Shown piece after piece: positions 1 to 7,324 of a DNA stretch of 15,997 nt (within the stretch, counting starts at the first letter, position 1; the number at the start of each line of letters is the position of its first letter). Source of the stretch: Candidatus Neomicrothrix sp. UBA7884 (GTDB taxonomy: Bacteria; Actinomycetota; Acidimicrobiia; Acidimicrobiales; MedAcidi-G1); the NCBI GenBank assembly GCA_002501135.1, contig DLRQ01000066.1, positions 10,514-26,510 on the forward strand, written 5' to 3'. The translations under genes and the position numbers were made by a program. Under the pieces are notes generated by a model, which was not told where the DNA came from, ran no database searches, and saw only the letters and a program-made list of their open reading frames with translations.

Positions 1-706
1 GGCCGGTCTGGACCTCGTCGATGACAAGCAGGATCCCCCGCTCGTCGCAGAGCCTCCGGATGCCGACGAAGAACTCCGCGTCGGCCGGGTTGACGCCGCT
101 CTCGCCCTGCAGGGGTTCGAGCAGGATCGTTCCCACCGATGGGTCTATGGCCGCCTCGAAGGCGGCAAGGTCGTTCCAGGCGGCATGCCTGAAACCCTCT
201 GGTAGCGGCTGGAACGGCTCGTGCTTCTCAGGCTGGCCGGTTGCCGCCAGGGTCGCCAGGGTCCGACCGTGGAAGGACCGGAACGCGGACAGCACGCCGT
301 GGCGGCCCCGCCCCTGGTACCTGCGGGCCAGCTTGATGGCGGCCTCGTTGGCCTCGGCACCGGAGTTCTGGAACAGCACCTGCCCGGGTTCCTCCTCGCC
401 GGTTCCCGACCGGATGAGGGCATCCAGCCGCCTGGCAACCTCGATCTGGGGCACGGTGGCGAACAGGTTGGAGACGTGCAGGAGCGTCGCAGCCTGCTCG
501 GCCAGGGCAGTTGCGACCCGTGGGTGGCTGTGGCCGAGGCTGGTGACAGCCAGGCCACCCAGGAAGTCCAGGTAGCGCCCGCCCTCGGAGTCGAACAGTT
601 CGGTGCCCGAACCCCTGACGAAGGTAACCACCGGCCGCCCGTAGTTGGGCATGATCGGGCAGTGCCCAGATGGGTCTGCTCCCCTGGCCTCGGCGTGAGC
701 GTTCAC
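1..706 (-). CDS. argD: Acetylornithine aminotransferase (partial, C-terminus outside the window)
   Basis: PLP-dependent class III aminotransferase that converts N-acetylglutamate semialdehyde and glutamate to N-acetylornithine and 2-oxoglutarate in the cytoplasm; the same enzyme often also serves lysine synthesis. 235 residues are present. Visible family features: NYGRP near residue 21, the glycine/alanine phosphate-binding segment SGAEANEAAIKLA from residue 115, SFHGRT near 145, LLEPLQGESGV near 195 and IDEVQTG ending at the window edge, whose Asp230 should bind the pyridine nitrogen. The Schiff-base lysine lies beyond the edge. I chose the GTG at 706 because it overlaps the argB stop (GTGA), the same arrangement as argC/argJ; an in-frame ATG at 652 would cut 18 poorly conserved residues and is the alternative. 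It is the fourth gene of argC-J-B-D. Family assignment is firm. Confidence 0.95.
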   Translation of the reverse strand, partial: MNAHAEARGADPSGHCPIMPNYGRPVVTFVRGSGTELFDSEGGRYLDFLGGLAVTSLGHSHPRVATALAEQAATLLHVSNLFATVPQIEVARRLDALIRSGTGEEEPGQVLFQNSGAEANEAAIKLARRYQGRGRHGVLSAFRSFHGRTLATLAATGQPEKHEPFQPLPEGFRHAAWNDLAAFEAAIDPSVGTILLEPLQGESGVNPADAEFFVGIRRLCDERGILLVIDEVQTG

Positions 707-1596
707 GACGAGGTCTCCCCGGCCGGCAGCACCATGGTGCCCACGCCCATGTCGGTGAACAGTTCCAGCAGCAGCACGTGCGGTACCCGACCGTCGACCA
801 TGTGTGCGGAACCCACACCGGCCCTGACCGCATCTATGCAGGCTCGGGCCTTGGGAATCATTCCGCCGCTGACCGTCCCGTCGGAGATGAGGGCATCGAG
901 GGCATCCACGTCGAGCCGGGAAACCCGGCTGTCGGGATCGTCTACATCTGACCGCAGGCCATCGATGTCTGTGAGGTACATGACGCGCTCGGCGCCGAGG
1001 GCACCTGCTAGGGCCGCTGCCACCGTGTCGGAGTTGATGTTGTAGGCCTGACCTGCGGTGTCGGCCCCGATTGTGGCCACAACGGGAATCAGGTCCTCGG
1101 CCATGATCCGCTCCAGGATCGCCGGGTTCACCGCTGCCACGTCGCCGACGAAACCCAGGTCGGGGTTCCTCTCGGAGGCCTCGATGAGCGATCCGTCCTC
1201 GCCCGAGAGGCCCACTGCGAGGTCTCCGTGGACGTTGACCGCCGACACGATCTCCCGGTTTACCTTGCCGACGAGCACCATCCGGGCCACGTCGAGGGTG
1301 TCGGCGTCGGTTACCCGCAGGCCGTCCCTGAACTCCGACTCGAGGCCGAGTTTCTCAAGCATTGTGCCGATCTGGGGGCCACCGCCGTGTACCACCACCG
1401 GCCGTATTCCGACGGAGTGCATGAGCACTATGTCCTCGGCGAACCTTGCCGCCAGGTCGGCATCGACCATGGCGTTTCCGCCGAACTTGACAACGACCAC
1501 CGACCCCCGGAACCTTTGGATGTAGGGCAGTGTCTCGACGAGGACCGCTGCACGACGGTCCGGTGAGAATGCCTCGGGTTGGGTCTGGTCGCTCAT
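703..1596 (-). CDS. argB: Acetylglutamate kinase
   Basis: Amino-acid kinase family enzyme that phosphorylates N-acetylglutamate, the second step of arginine synthesis. 297 aa, normal for the family. Visible motifs: VVVKFGGNAM (36-43 region, nucleotide-phosphate binding Lys37), VVVHGGGPQI (67-76, substrate binding), NINSDTVAAALA (186-197) and GGMIPKA (244-250). The segment LLLELFTDMGVGTM (275-288), together with the N-terminal helix before residue 30, resembles arginine-inhibited forms, so feedback inhibition by arginine is likely (inference from family knowledge). Start: ATG at 1596 with GAAGGAA a few bases upstream; the reading frame is open further upstream, but that part overlaps argJ and is not conserved. 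It lies 22 bases after the argJ stop, and its TGA overlaps the argD GTG. Confidence 0.97.
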   Translation of the reverse strand: MSDQTQPEAFSPDRRAAVLVETLPYIQRFRGSVVVVKFGGNAMVDADLAARFAEDIVLMHSVGIRPVVVHGGGPQIGTMLEKLGLESEFRDGLRVTDADTLDVARMVLVGKVNREIVSAVNVHGDLAVGLSGEDGSLIEASERNPDLGFVGDVAAVNPAILERIMAEDLIPVVATIGADTAGQAYNINSDTVAAALAGALGAERVMYLTDIDGLRSDVDDPDSRVSRLDVDALDALISDGTVSGGMIPKARACIDAVRAGVGSAHMVDGRVPHVLLLELFTDMGVGTMVLPAGETSS

Positions 1597-1618
1597 TGGG
1601 GTTCCTTCGTGGGGCGGA

Positions 1619-2791
1619 TCAGGAGGTCCGCATGTTCTCGTCGATGTAGGCGTGGCTGAGGTCGGTGGTGACCACCTGGGCGCTTCCGTCGCCCTGGCCG
1701 AGGTCGACCACCAGGTCCAGCCGCCGGCCGGCCATGTGTTGGCCGAGCGCTTCTGCCTGGTCAGCAGTGGGTTCCACGGGTTCTCCGCGCTCGTAGACCA
1801 TGGTGCCGCCATAGGAGATGGTCAGCGTGGCGGGGTCGAAGGAGATTCCGGCGGCTCCCATCTCCGAGGCGATCCGCCCCCAGTAGGGATCCTCGCCGTA
1901 CCAGGAGCACTTGACAAGCTGGCAGTTGGCGGTGTCCCGGGCTGCCTTGGCTGCATCGGCGTCGGTTGCAGCACCGTTGACTGTGAGGAACACGGTCTTG
2001 GTGGCGCCCTCTGCATCATCGGCCATCTGGACGGCCAGGTCCAGGCATGCCTCGGCCAGGGCGGCGCCCAGGGCGGTCGTGTCGGTCGGCCCGGCCGAGC
2101 CGTTTGCCAGCAGCAGGACGGTGTCGTTGGTCGACTCGGCACCGTCGACGGTAAGGCAGTTGAACGAGGTTGCGACGGCAGCCTGCAGGAGGGTTGTGGC
2201 CGTGGCTGCGTCGACCTCTGCGTCGGTGGTGAGCACGGCCAGCATGGTCGCCATGTTGGGCTCGAGCATGGCGGCGCCCTTGGCGATGCCTCCGACGGTG
2301 AACCCATCGGCCTCGACGAGGGTGGTCCGGGGCACCGTGTCGGTGGTCATTATTGCGGTGGCTGCCGCCTGGCCGCCGTCTGGGTCGAGCGTGGCGGCGA
2401 CTACCGGAATGCCGAGCGTGATGACGTCCATGGGCAGGGGGTAGCCGATCCAGCCAGTGGAGCAGACGAGCACCTCCTCGCTGGCGCAGCCCAGTTCTGC
2501 AGCCGTCAGGCCGCACATCTCAGAGGCGTCGGCCATTCCCTGTGCTCCGGTGGCGGCGTTGGCATTGCCGCTGTTGAGCACAACTGCCGCTGCCCGACCG
2601 CCGGTCTGGGCCAGGTGCCGTCTGCAGACCAGCACGGGTGCCGCTGTCATCTTGTTAGAGGTGAACACGCCGGCTGCGGTTACGGCCGTGCCGTCGGCTG
2701 TGGCCACGAGGGCCAGGTCGGGCGCGCCAGAGGGCTTTACTCCACATGCCGTGCCGGCGGCAACGAAACCGGGGACCGATGTGACGGTCAC
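1619..2791 (-). CDS. argJ: Bifunctional ornithine acetyltransferase / N-acetylglutamate synthase
   Basis: Moves the acetyl group from N-acetylornithine to glutamate, closing the acetyl cycle of arginine synthesis; some members can also use acetyl-CoA. 390 aa, typical length. ArgJ enzymes self-cleave before a threonine: here KGAAMLEPNMATMLA (171-185) places the cleavage between Ala181 and Thr182, giving alpha and beta chains. The oxyanion-hole Thr-Gly is in STGWIGYPLPMD (111-122); the usual sequence is closer to STGVIGEPLPMD, so Trp114 and Tyr117 are mild deviations. The end DENMRTS is close to the usual ENxxYxS/T type. Start: GTG at 2791, overlapping the argC stop as GTGA; upstream extension would lie entirely inside argC. 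Whether it is bi- or monofunctional cannot be read from the sequence. Confidence 0.96.
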   Translation of the reverse strand: MTVTSVPGFVAAGTACGVKPSGAPDLALVATADGTAVTAAGVFTSNKMTAAPVLVCRRHLAQTGGRAAAVVLNSGNANAATGAQGMADASEMCGLTAAELGCASEEVLVCSTGWIGYPLPMDVITLGIPVVAATLDPDGGQAAATAIMTTDTVPRTTLVEADGFTVGGIAKGAAMLEPNMATMLAVLTTDAEVDAATATTLLQAAVATSFNCLTVDGAESTNDTVLLLANGSAGPTDTTALGAALAEACLDLAVQMADDAEGATKTVFLTVNGAATDADAAKAARDTANCQLVKCSWYGEDPYWGRIASEMGAAGISFDPATLTISYGGTMVYERGEPVEPTADQAEALGQHMAGRRLDLVVDLGQGDGSAQVVTTDLSHAYIDENMRTS

Positions 2792-3867
2792 GGGCAAATC
2801 CCCACCGTCGGAAGGCCGGTCGTTTCGTCGATTCCGGATGCGATGTTGGCGCACTGCACTGCCTGGCCGGATGCGCCCTTGACCAGGTTGTCTATGGCGC
2901 TGACCACGACCAGCAGGCCGGTTCTGGGGTCGACCCGGGCGGTCAGGTGGGCCGTGTTGGAACCCGCCGTGGCCTTTGTCGACGGCGACCTCTCGGACAC
3001 GACGATGAACGGTTCGCCTGCATATACGTCGGCCAGCACGGCCAGGGCTGAGGTGGAGTCCATGTCGACGGTGGGCTTTGCGTAACAGGTGGCCAGGATG
3101 CCCCTGTTCATGGGGGCCAGGTGCGGTGTGAACAGCACCGAGACACCTGCTGACGCCTCGAGGACGGATCCGTCGGCGGCGGTGGAAATGGCCTGTTCGA
3201 TCTCGGGTGTGTGCCGGTGGCCGGTCGGGGCGTCGGCAGTGCCTCCGGTGAGGCCGTAGGCGCTGAAGTCCTCGTCGACGGCACAAAAGGTTGTGCCCGG
3301 CTTCGGTCCCCTGCCGGCACCGGATACCCCACTGGCGGCATCGACCACGATGCCACCGGGTTCGATGGCACCGGCCCGCAGGAACGGTGCGAGGGCCAGG
3401 GCTGCGGCTGTTGGATAGCACCCCGGCACGGCTACGAGGCCGGCGCCGGGCAGTCCTGCGCGGAACAGTTCGGGGAGTCCGTATGCGGCCTCGGCCAGGA
3501 GTTCGGGAGCAGCGTGGGGTTTGCCGTACCAGGTCGGGTAGAGGCCGGTGTCGGTCAGACGGAAGTCGGCACCGAGGTCGACCACGTGACCCACCCGTCC
3601 AAGGAGTTCAGGCACCAGTGCCTGGGATGCACCGTGGGGCAGGCACAGGAACACCACGTCGCAGCCATCGAAGGCAGCCGGGTCGGCCTGTGCGTAGGTG
3701 AGGTCGGGGTACTCGGCGGCGAGGCTGGGGTACAGGTCGGCCACGGCGGTGCCGGCCTGGGTGTCGCCTGTGGCGACGACTACGTCGAAGGTGGGGTGGG
3801 CGGCGCAGATCCGCAGCAGTTCGGCCCCTGTGAAACCCGAGGCACCCAGTATCCCGACATTGGTCAT
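2788..3867 (-). CDS. argC: N-acetyl-gamma-glutamyl-phosphate reductase
   Basis: NADPH-dependent reduction of N-acetylglutamyl phosphate to the semialdehyde, third step of arginine synthesis. 359 aa, type 1 length. Rossmann motif VGILGASGFTGAELL (4-18), FLCLPHGAS (73-81), catalytic Cys150 in VPGCYPT (147-153), and HRHTPEIEQ (217-225) with the family histidine. Start: ATG at 3867 because the protein then begins MTNVGILGASG; an ATG five codons upstream (3882) lies inside the promoter and would add MYDLL, which the family lacks. No Shine-Dalgarno sequence precedes 3867, which fits the leaderless promoter described separately. First gene of the arg operon; its stop overlaps the argJ GTG. Confidence 0.97.
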   Translation of the reverse strand: MTNVGILGASGFTGAELLRICAAHPTFDVVVATGDTQAGTAVADLYPSLAAEYPDLTYAQADPAAFDGCDVVFLCLPHGASQALVPELLGRVGHVVDLGADFRLTDTGLYPTWYGKPHAAPELLAEAAYGLPELFRAGLPGAGLVAVPGCYPTAAALALAPFLRAGAIEPGGIVVDAASGVSGAGRGPKPGTTFCAVDEDFSAYGLTGGTADAPTGHRHTPEIEQAISTAADGSVLEASAGVSVLFTPHLAPMNRGILATCYAKPTVDMDSTSALAVLADVYAGEPFIVVSERSPSTKATAGSNTAHLTARVDPRTGLLVVVSAIDNLVKGASGQAVQCANIASGIDETTGLPTVGICP

Positions 3868-3872
3868 CAGGA

Positions 3873-3903
3873 GATCATACAACCCTATGTATGATCATGC
3901 AAC
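3873..3903 (-). promoter_or_regulatory. argC promoter (leaderless) overlapping an ARG-box-like operator
   Basis: Read on the minus strand: -35 TTGCAT (3902-3897), a 17-base spacer, -10 TATGAT (3879-3874), then 6 bases, so +1 falls on the A of the argC ATG at 3867. The same stretch contains the direct repeat GTTGYATGATC at 3903-3893 and 3883-3873, exactly 20 bases apart, and the inverted repeat GATCATAC (3873-3880) / GTATGATC (3889-3896). From memory, actinobacterial ARG boxes are built on TTGCAT/ATGCAA half-sites; TTGCATGATCATACA fits that loosely. Repressor binding would cover both promoter elements. The repeats and spacing are seen directly; the ArgR link is inference. Confidence 0.72.
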
Positions 3904-3922
3904 ATACTGGTTGGGCCATGTT

Positions 3923-4897
3923 TCAGGCGGTTGACACCACGACCTTGCCGGTCACCTGGCGGTCGGCGATGTCCTGCAGCGCCCTTGAGCCATCCTCGAA
4001 GCCGTAGACGGGGTGCAGCAGCGGATCGACAAGGCCGCCCTCGGCCAGGGCCATGAGCGAAGCCATCTGCCGGCCGATCGACGACGAATCACGTCCGACA
4101 GACGCACCCCAGTGCACACCCACCACCGAGTAGTTCTTCAAGAGCACGTGGTTCATCGTGAGGTCGGGAATACCGGCGACGAAGCCGATCACCAACAGCC
4201 GGCCATTCCAGCCCATGCACCTCCGGACCTGCTGGAACATCTCACCACCCACAGGGTCGTAGGCGACGTCGACACCCTTTCCGTCGGTCAACTCCCGGAC
4301 CCTCTCAACCAGGTCGTCGACCTCTCGGTGGTCGATAACGAAGTGCGCTCCCAGCTCGGCACACGCAGCGGTCTTCTCGGACCCACCGGCGACAGCAATA
4401 ACAGTCGCCCCGGCAGCCAGACCCAGCTGGATTGCAGCAGAGCCGGTCCCACCTGCAGCGCCGGTGACCAGCAGGGTCTCACCCTCTGCAAGGCCCGCCC
4501 GTTCGTGAAGCGCGTACCAGGTGGTGCAGTAGTTGAGTGGAATCGCCGCAGCCTTGGCAGCCGACAGGGAACCCGGAACGGGAAACAACCGATCGGCCGA
4601 CACGGCCACCTGCTCGGCCAGGCCGCCGCCCATTCCCACAACAAGCTGACCCGGCTCAAAGCCGTCGACGCCTTCACCCACTGCCACCACAGTCCCGGCG
4701 GTCTCCCCACCGGGGGTGAACGGCAACGGCGGCTTGAACTGGTACTGCCCGCGGCACTGCAGCACATCGGGAAACGCAAGACCCACCGCGCTCACGTCAA
4801 GGAGCACCTCACCCGCCCCGGGTTCGGGCCGCTGCACATCCCCGAGCAGCAGATTGTCAATGGGTTCGCCCAGTTCGTGTATTCGCCATGTACGCAT
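3923..4897 (-). CDS. NADPH:quinone oxidoreductase-like zinc-independent alcohol dehydrogenase (MDR family)
   Basis: Medium-chain dehydrogenase/reductase of the quinone oxidoreductase type, 324 aa, cytosolic. The N-terminal GroES-like substrate domain covers about residues 25-120 (FPDVLQCRGQYQFKPPLPF, then PGGETAGTVVAVG at 62-74), followed by the Rossmann domain with LLVTGAAGGTGSAAIQLG (142-159), the AXXGXXG-type NADP-binding loop, and YDPVGGEMF (213-221). The cysteine cluster that binds structural zinc in true alcohol dehydrogenases is absent, which supports the zinc-independent class. The physiological substrate cannot be told. It lies between pheT and argC; pheT ends 46 bases upstream and the argC promoter begins about 20 bases after its stop, so it is probably a separate unit or a read-through of the pheT transcript. 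It has no obvious link to arginine metabolism. Confidence 0.9.
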   Translation of the reverse strand: MRTWRIHELGEPIDNLLLGDVQRPEPGAGEVLLDVSAVGLAFPDVLQCRGQYQFKPPLPFTPGGETAGTVVAVGEGVDGFEPGQLVVGMGGGLAEQVAVSADRLFPVPGSLSAAKAAAIPLNYCTTWYALHERAGLAEGETLLVTGAAGGTGSAAIQLGLAAGATVIAVAGGSEKTAACAELGAHFVIDHREVDDLVERVRELTDGKGVDVAYDPVGGEMFQQVRRCMGWNGRLLVIGFVAGIPDLTMNHVLLKNYSVVGVHWGASVGRDSSSIGRQMASLMALAEGGLVDPLLHPVYGFEDGSRALQDIADRQVTGKVVVSTA

Positions 4898-4911
4898 GGC
4901 CGCAGAACCTA
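4898..4911 (-). promoter_or_regulatory. Possible leaderless promoter -10 element of the quinone oxidoreductase gene
   Basis: On the minus strand TAGGTT (4911-4906, TANNNT type) is followed by 8 bases and the ATG at 4897, and no Shine-Dalgarno sequence is present. The predicted start of transcription is within two bases of the ATG. The same GGTAGGTTCT sequence stands before hisG. The only -35-like hexamer, CTGACA, is at a poor 14-base spacing, so this is tentative. Confidence 0.35.
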
Positions 4912-4943
4912 CCCGTAGCCGCCGCTGTCAGCGCATGCGGGGC

Positions 4944-7298
4944 TCAGGCCCGAAGGTTCGCCGGAAGGTTCCCCTCGACAGCATCTACGCAGGCCTCACG
5001 GACCTGGGAGACCTCGGAGTCGGTGAGGGTGCGGTCGTCTGCTTGGAACCTGAGCGTGAACGCCAGGCTGCGGCGCCCCTCCCCCACCGGAGCCCCCCTG
5101 AACACGTCGAAGAGGGAGAGGTCGACCAGCAGGTCGCCGGCAGCGCCTCGCAGGCGCTGTTCCACCTCGGCTGCAGGTACGTCGTCGTCGACCTCGAATG
5201 CCAGATCGATGTCAGAGGACGGGTAGCGGCTCACCGATCCGTAGGGCTTCTCACCGTGCGGTAGGCCCAGGAGGGTTTCGAGGTCGACCTCGAGCCACGC
5301 CACCCGCTCGGGAACGTCGAAGGCGGCGAGCACCCCCGGGTCAACCTCGCCCACGTGCCCGACCACGACACCGGCCACGTCTATGCGGGCGGTCCGGGTG
5401 GGGTGCAGGCCGGCTGGATCATCGGCCACGAGCGTGTAGTCGCGGGCAGCCAGGGCGTCGGCCAGCGCCGACCAGACGCCTACAGCATCGGTGGCGTCGC
5501 GCCCCGCGAGTGCCACCGCCAGGTACTCGCGCTCGTCGGGCAGCAGCTGTGGCTGATCCGGCTGCCGGTAGACGTGCCCGACCTCGAAGATGCCGAGGCC
5601 GGACATCCGGTGCGAGGCGTTGTAGGCAAGCGTCGCCAGCAGACCGGGTCGAAGGGAGGCCCGCATCACGGACTCCTCGGCCACCAGCGGGTTCGTGACC
5701 GTGATGCCGTCGACCTTCAGGCCGGCCCTGGCAAGGTCGCCGGGCGCCAGGAACGGGATCGGCATGACCTCGTCGAGGCCCATGCCGATCATTGCAGTGC
5801 GAACGGTTCGCCTGTCGAGTTGCCGCTGCGTGAGAGAACCCGTGATGGTTGATCTCGGAGTGGTGCGCTCGATGGTCCCGTATCCGTGGATACGCGCCAC
5901 CTCCTCGATGACGTCGATCTCGGTGGCGCTGTCAGGTCGGAAACTCGGAACCACGACGTCAAGGTCACCATCGACTACATGGTTCGCAAACTCGATGGAA
6001 CCCAGCAGTTCCGCAATGCGGTCACGGCTCAGGTCGGTGCCGAGGATCCTGTTGACCCTGTCGGTGCGCACCCTGATCGACTCGCGAACCGGTGTGTCAC
6101 CCCGTACGTCGACAGCCCCCGGGGCGAGGGACGCACCAGCCTCACCCAGGAGTTCGGCGAAACGGCGCATCGCCAGGTCGGCGACCTCGGGGTCTGCACC
6201 CTTCTCGAAGCGTGCAGACGCCTCACTACGCAGGCCCAGCCTGCGGGCCGACGTGGCGATCGACATGGGGTCCCACCAGGCCATTTCAAGGGCAACCGAA
6301 CTTGTGCCGTCGTGTATCTCGGTCGAGGCCCCACCCATGACGCCGGCTATGCCGATGGCAGTGTCGTCGACGTCGGCCACGACTCCGTCGGCCTCTGTGA
6401 GGGTGCGCTCGACACCATCGAGGGTCACGAGTGACTCGCCGGGCAACGCCCTGCGAACCCGGAACGTCGATCCGGCCACCATGTCCAGGTCATAGGTGTG
6501 GCTGGGTTGGCCCAGTTCCAGCATCACGTAGTTGGAGACGTCCACCACGCTGTTGATTGGCCTCATTCCGAGCGAGGTGAGGCGGTTTGCCATCCAGGCC
6601 GGCGATGACCCGATTGTGATGCCATCGAGCACCCGCGCCACGAAGCGACCGCAAAGGACCGGGTCGAGGATCTCGACCGAGAGGCGTTCGGCGGCATCGA
6701 TGCCCGACTCCGCCACGTTCGGGGACGGCAGGGTGAACGGCATCCCCTGGCACGCCGCCAGGTCGCGGGCCACACCTGCGACAGACATGGCGTCGGGACG
6801 GTTGGGGTTGACCTCGAGGTCGAAGAGCACATCGGAGGCCAGCCCCATGGCCTCGGCCAGCGGACGGCCGACCTCGAGGCTGCCGTCGAGCAGGAGGATG
6901 CCGTCGTGGTCGTCTCCCATGGCGATCTCGGTTGGAGAGCACAACATGCCGTTGGACCACTCGCCGCGCATCTTGCGCCTGGCGATCTCCATACCGTCGG
7001 GCATGACGGTTCCCAGCGTGGCAAGGGGAACCAGGTCGCCAACGGACATGTTGAACGCACCACAGCAGATCTGCAGGGCCTCGCCGTCGCCGACATCGAC
7101 CTGGACCAGCTGGATGCGGTCGGCATCGGGGTGCGGGCCAACCTCGAGCACACGGGCGACCACGATGCCGTCGAGGCCCTCACCCACGACCGACATTGAC
7201 TCGACGGCCAGGCCCAGGGCGCTGAGCTGGTCACCGATGTCGGCGGGGTCGCCGTCCACCGGCGCGAACTCCTGCAGCCAGGAGAGCAGGACCTTCAT
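4944..7298 (-). CDS. pheT: Phenylalanine--tRNA ligase beta subunit
   Basis: Beta chain of the alpha2-beta2 synthetase that charges tRNA-Phe. 784 aa, the usual bacterial length, complete. Domains in order: N-terminal start MKVLLSWLQEF; EMAP-like tRNA-binding domain about 40-150 (PHPDADRIQLVQVDVG near 55-70); B3/B4 editing domain about 211-385, where misacylated Tyr-tRNA is hydrolysed; B5 domain about 400-470 (ending EEVARIHGYGTI); catalytic-like core about 480-680; C-terminal FDX-ACB anticodon-binding domain about 690-783 (RYPSSDIDLAFEV, then RSLAFTLRFQADDRTLTDSE). Start: ATG at 7298, the only in-frame start near the pheS stop. It has no Shine-Dalgarno of its own; a six-codon minicistron whose TGA overlaps this ATG probably delivers the ribosome. 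Acts with pheS immediately upstream. Confidence 0.97.
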   Translation of the reverse strand: MKVLLSWLQEFAPVDGDPADIGDQLSALGLAVESMSVVGEGLDGIVVARVLEVGPHPDADRIQLVQVDVGDGEALQICCGAFNMSVGDLVPLATLGTVMPDGMEIARRKMRGEWSNGMLCSPTEIAMGDDHDGILLLDGSLEVGRPLAEAMGLASDVLFDLEVNPNRPDAMSVAGVARDLAACQGMPFTLPSPNVAESGIDAAERLSVEILDPVLCGRFVARVLDGITIGSSPAWMANRLTSLGMRPINSVVDVSNYVMLELGQPSHTYDLDMVAGSTFRVRRALPGESLVTLDGVERTLTEADGVVADVDDTAIGIAGVMGGASTEIHDGTSSVALEMAWWDPMSIATSARRLGLRSEASARFEKGADPEVADLAMRRFAELLGEAGASLAPGAVDVRGDTPVRESIRVRTDRVNRILGTDLSRDRIAELLGSIEFANHVVDGDLDVVVPSFRPDSATEIDVIEEVARIHGYGTIERTTPRSTITGSLTQRQLDRRTVRTAMIGMGLDEVMPIPFLAPGDLARAGLKVDGITVTNPLVAEESVMRASLRPGLLATLAYNASHRMSGLGIFEVGHVYRQPDQPQLLPDEREYLAVALAGRDATDAVGVWSALADALAARDYTLVADDPAGLHPTRTARIDVAGVVVGHVGEVDPGVLAAFDVPERVAWLEVDLETLLGLPHGEKPYGSVSRYPSSDIDLAFEVDDDVPAAEVEQRLRGAAGDLLVDLSLFDVFRGAPVGEGRRSLAFTLRFQADDRTLTDSEVSQVREACVDAVEGNLPANLRA

Positions 7299-7315
7299 CG
7301 GAGGAGGCTGGTCAT
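7295..7315 (-). CDS. Six-codon minicistron between pheS and pheT (MTSLLR), possible translational coupler
   Basis: ATG at 7315 is preceded by AGGAA, six bases upstream, which partly overlaps the pheS TAG stop. The frame runs M-T-S-L-L-R and ends at a TGA that overlaps the pheT start as ATGA. The sequence ahead of pheT itself (CAGCCTCCTCCG) is pyrimidine-rich and offers no ribosome binding site. A ribosome ending the minicistron would be placed on the pheT ATG, keeping PheS and PheT synthesis balanced. The layout is directly visible; that it is translated is inference, and an ORF this short can arise by chance. Confidence 0.4.
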   Translation of the reverse strand: MTSLLR

Positions 7316-7324
7316 GGTCGGTTC

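Noticed and set aside
1652..3085. Plus-strand open frame of 477 codons opposite argJ and argC
   Set aside because: It is fully antisense to two well-recognised genes, its translation is Gly/Val/His-rich with no family resemblance, and long antisense frames are common in high-GC DNA.
4013..4918. Plus-strand open frame of 301 codons opposite the quinone oxidoreductase gene
   Set aside because: Antisense shadow rich in His, Arg and Gln; the minus strand encodes a complete Rossmann enzyme.
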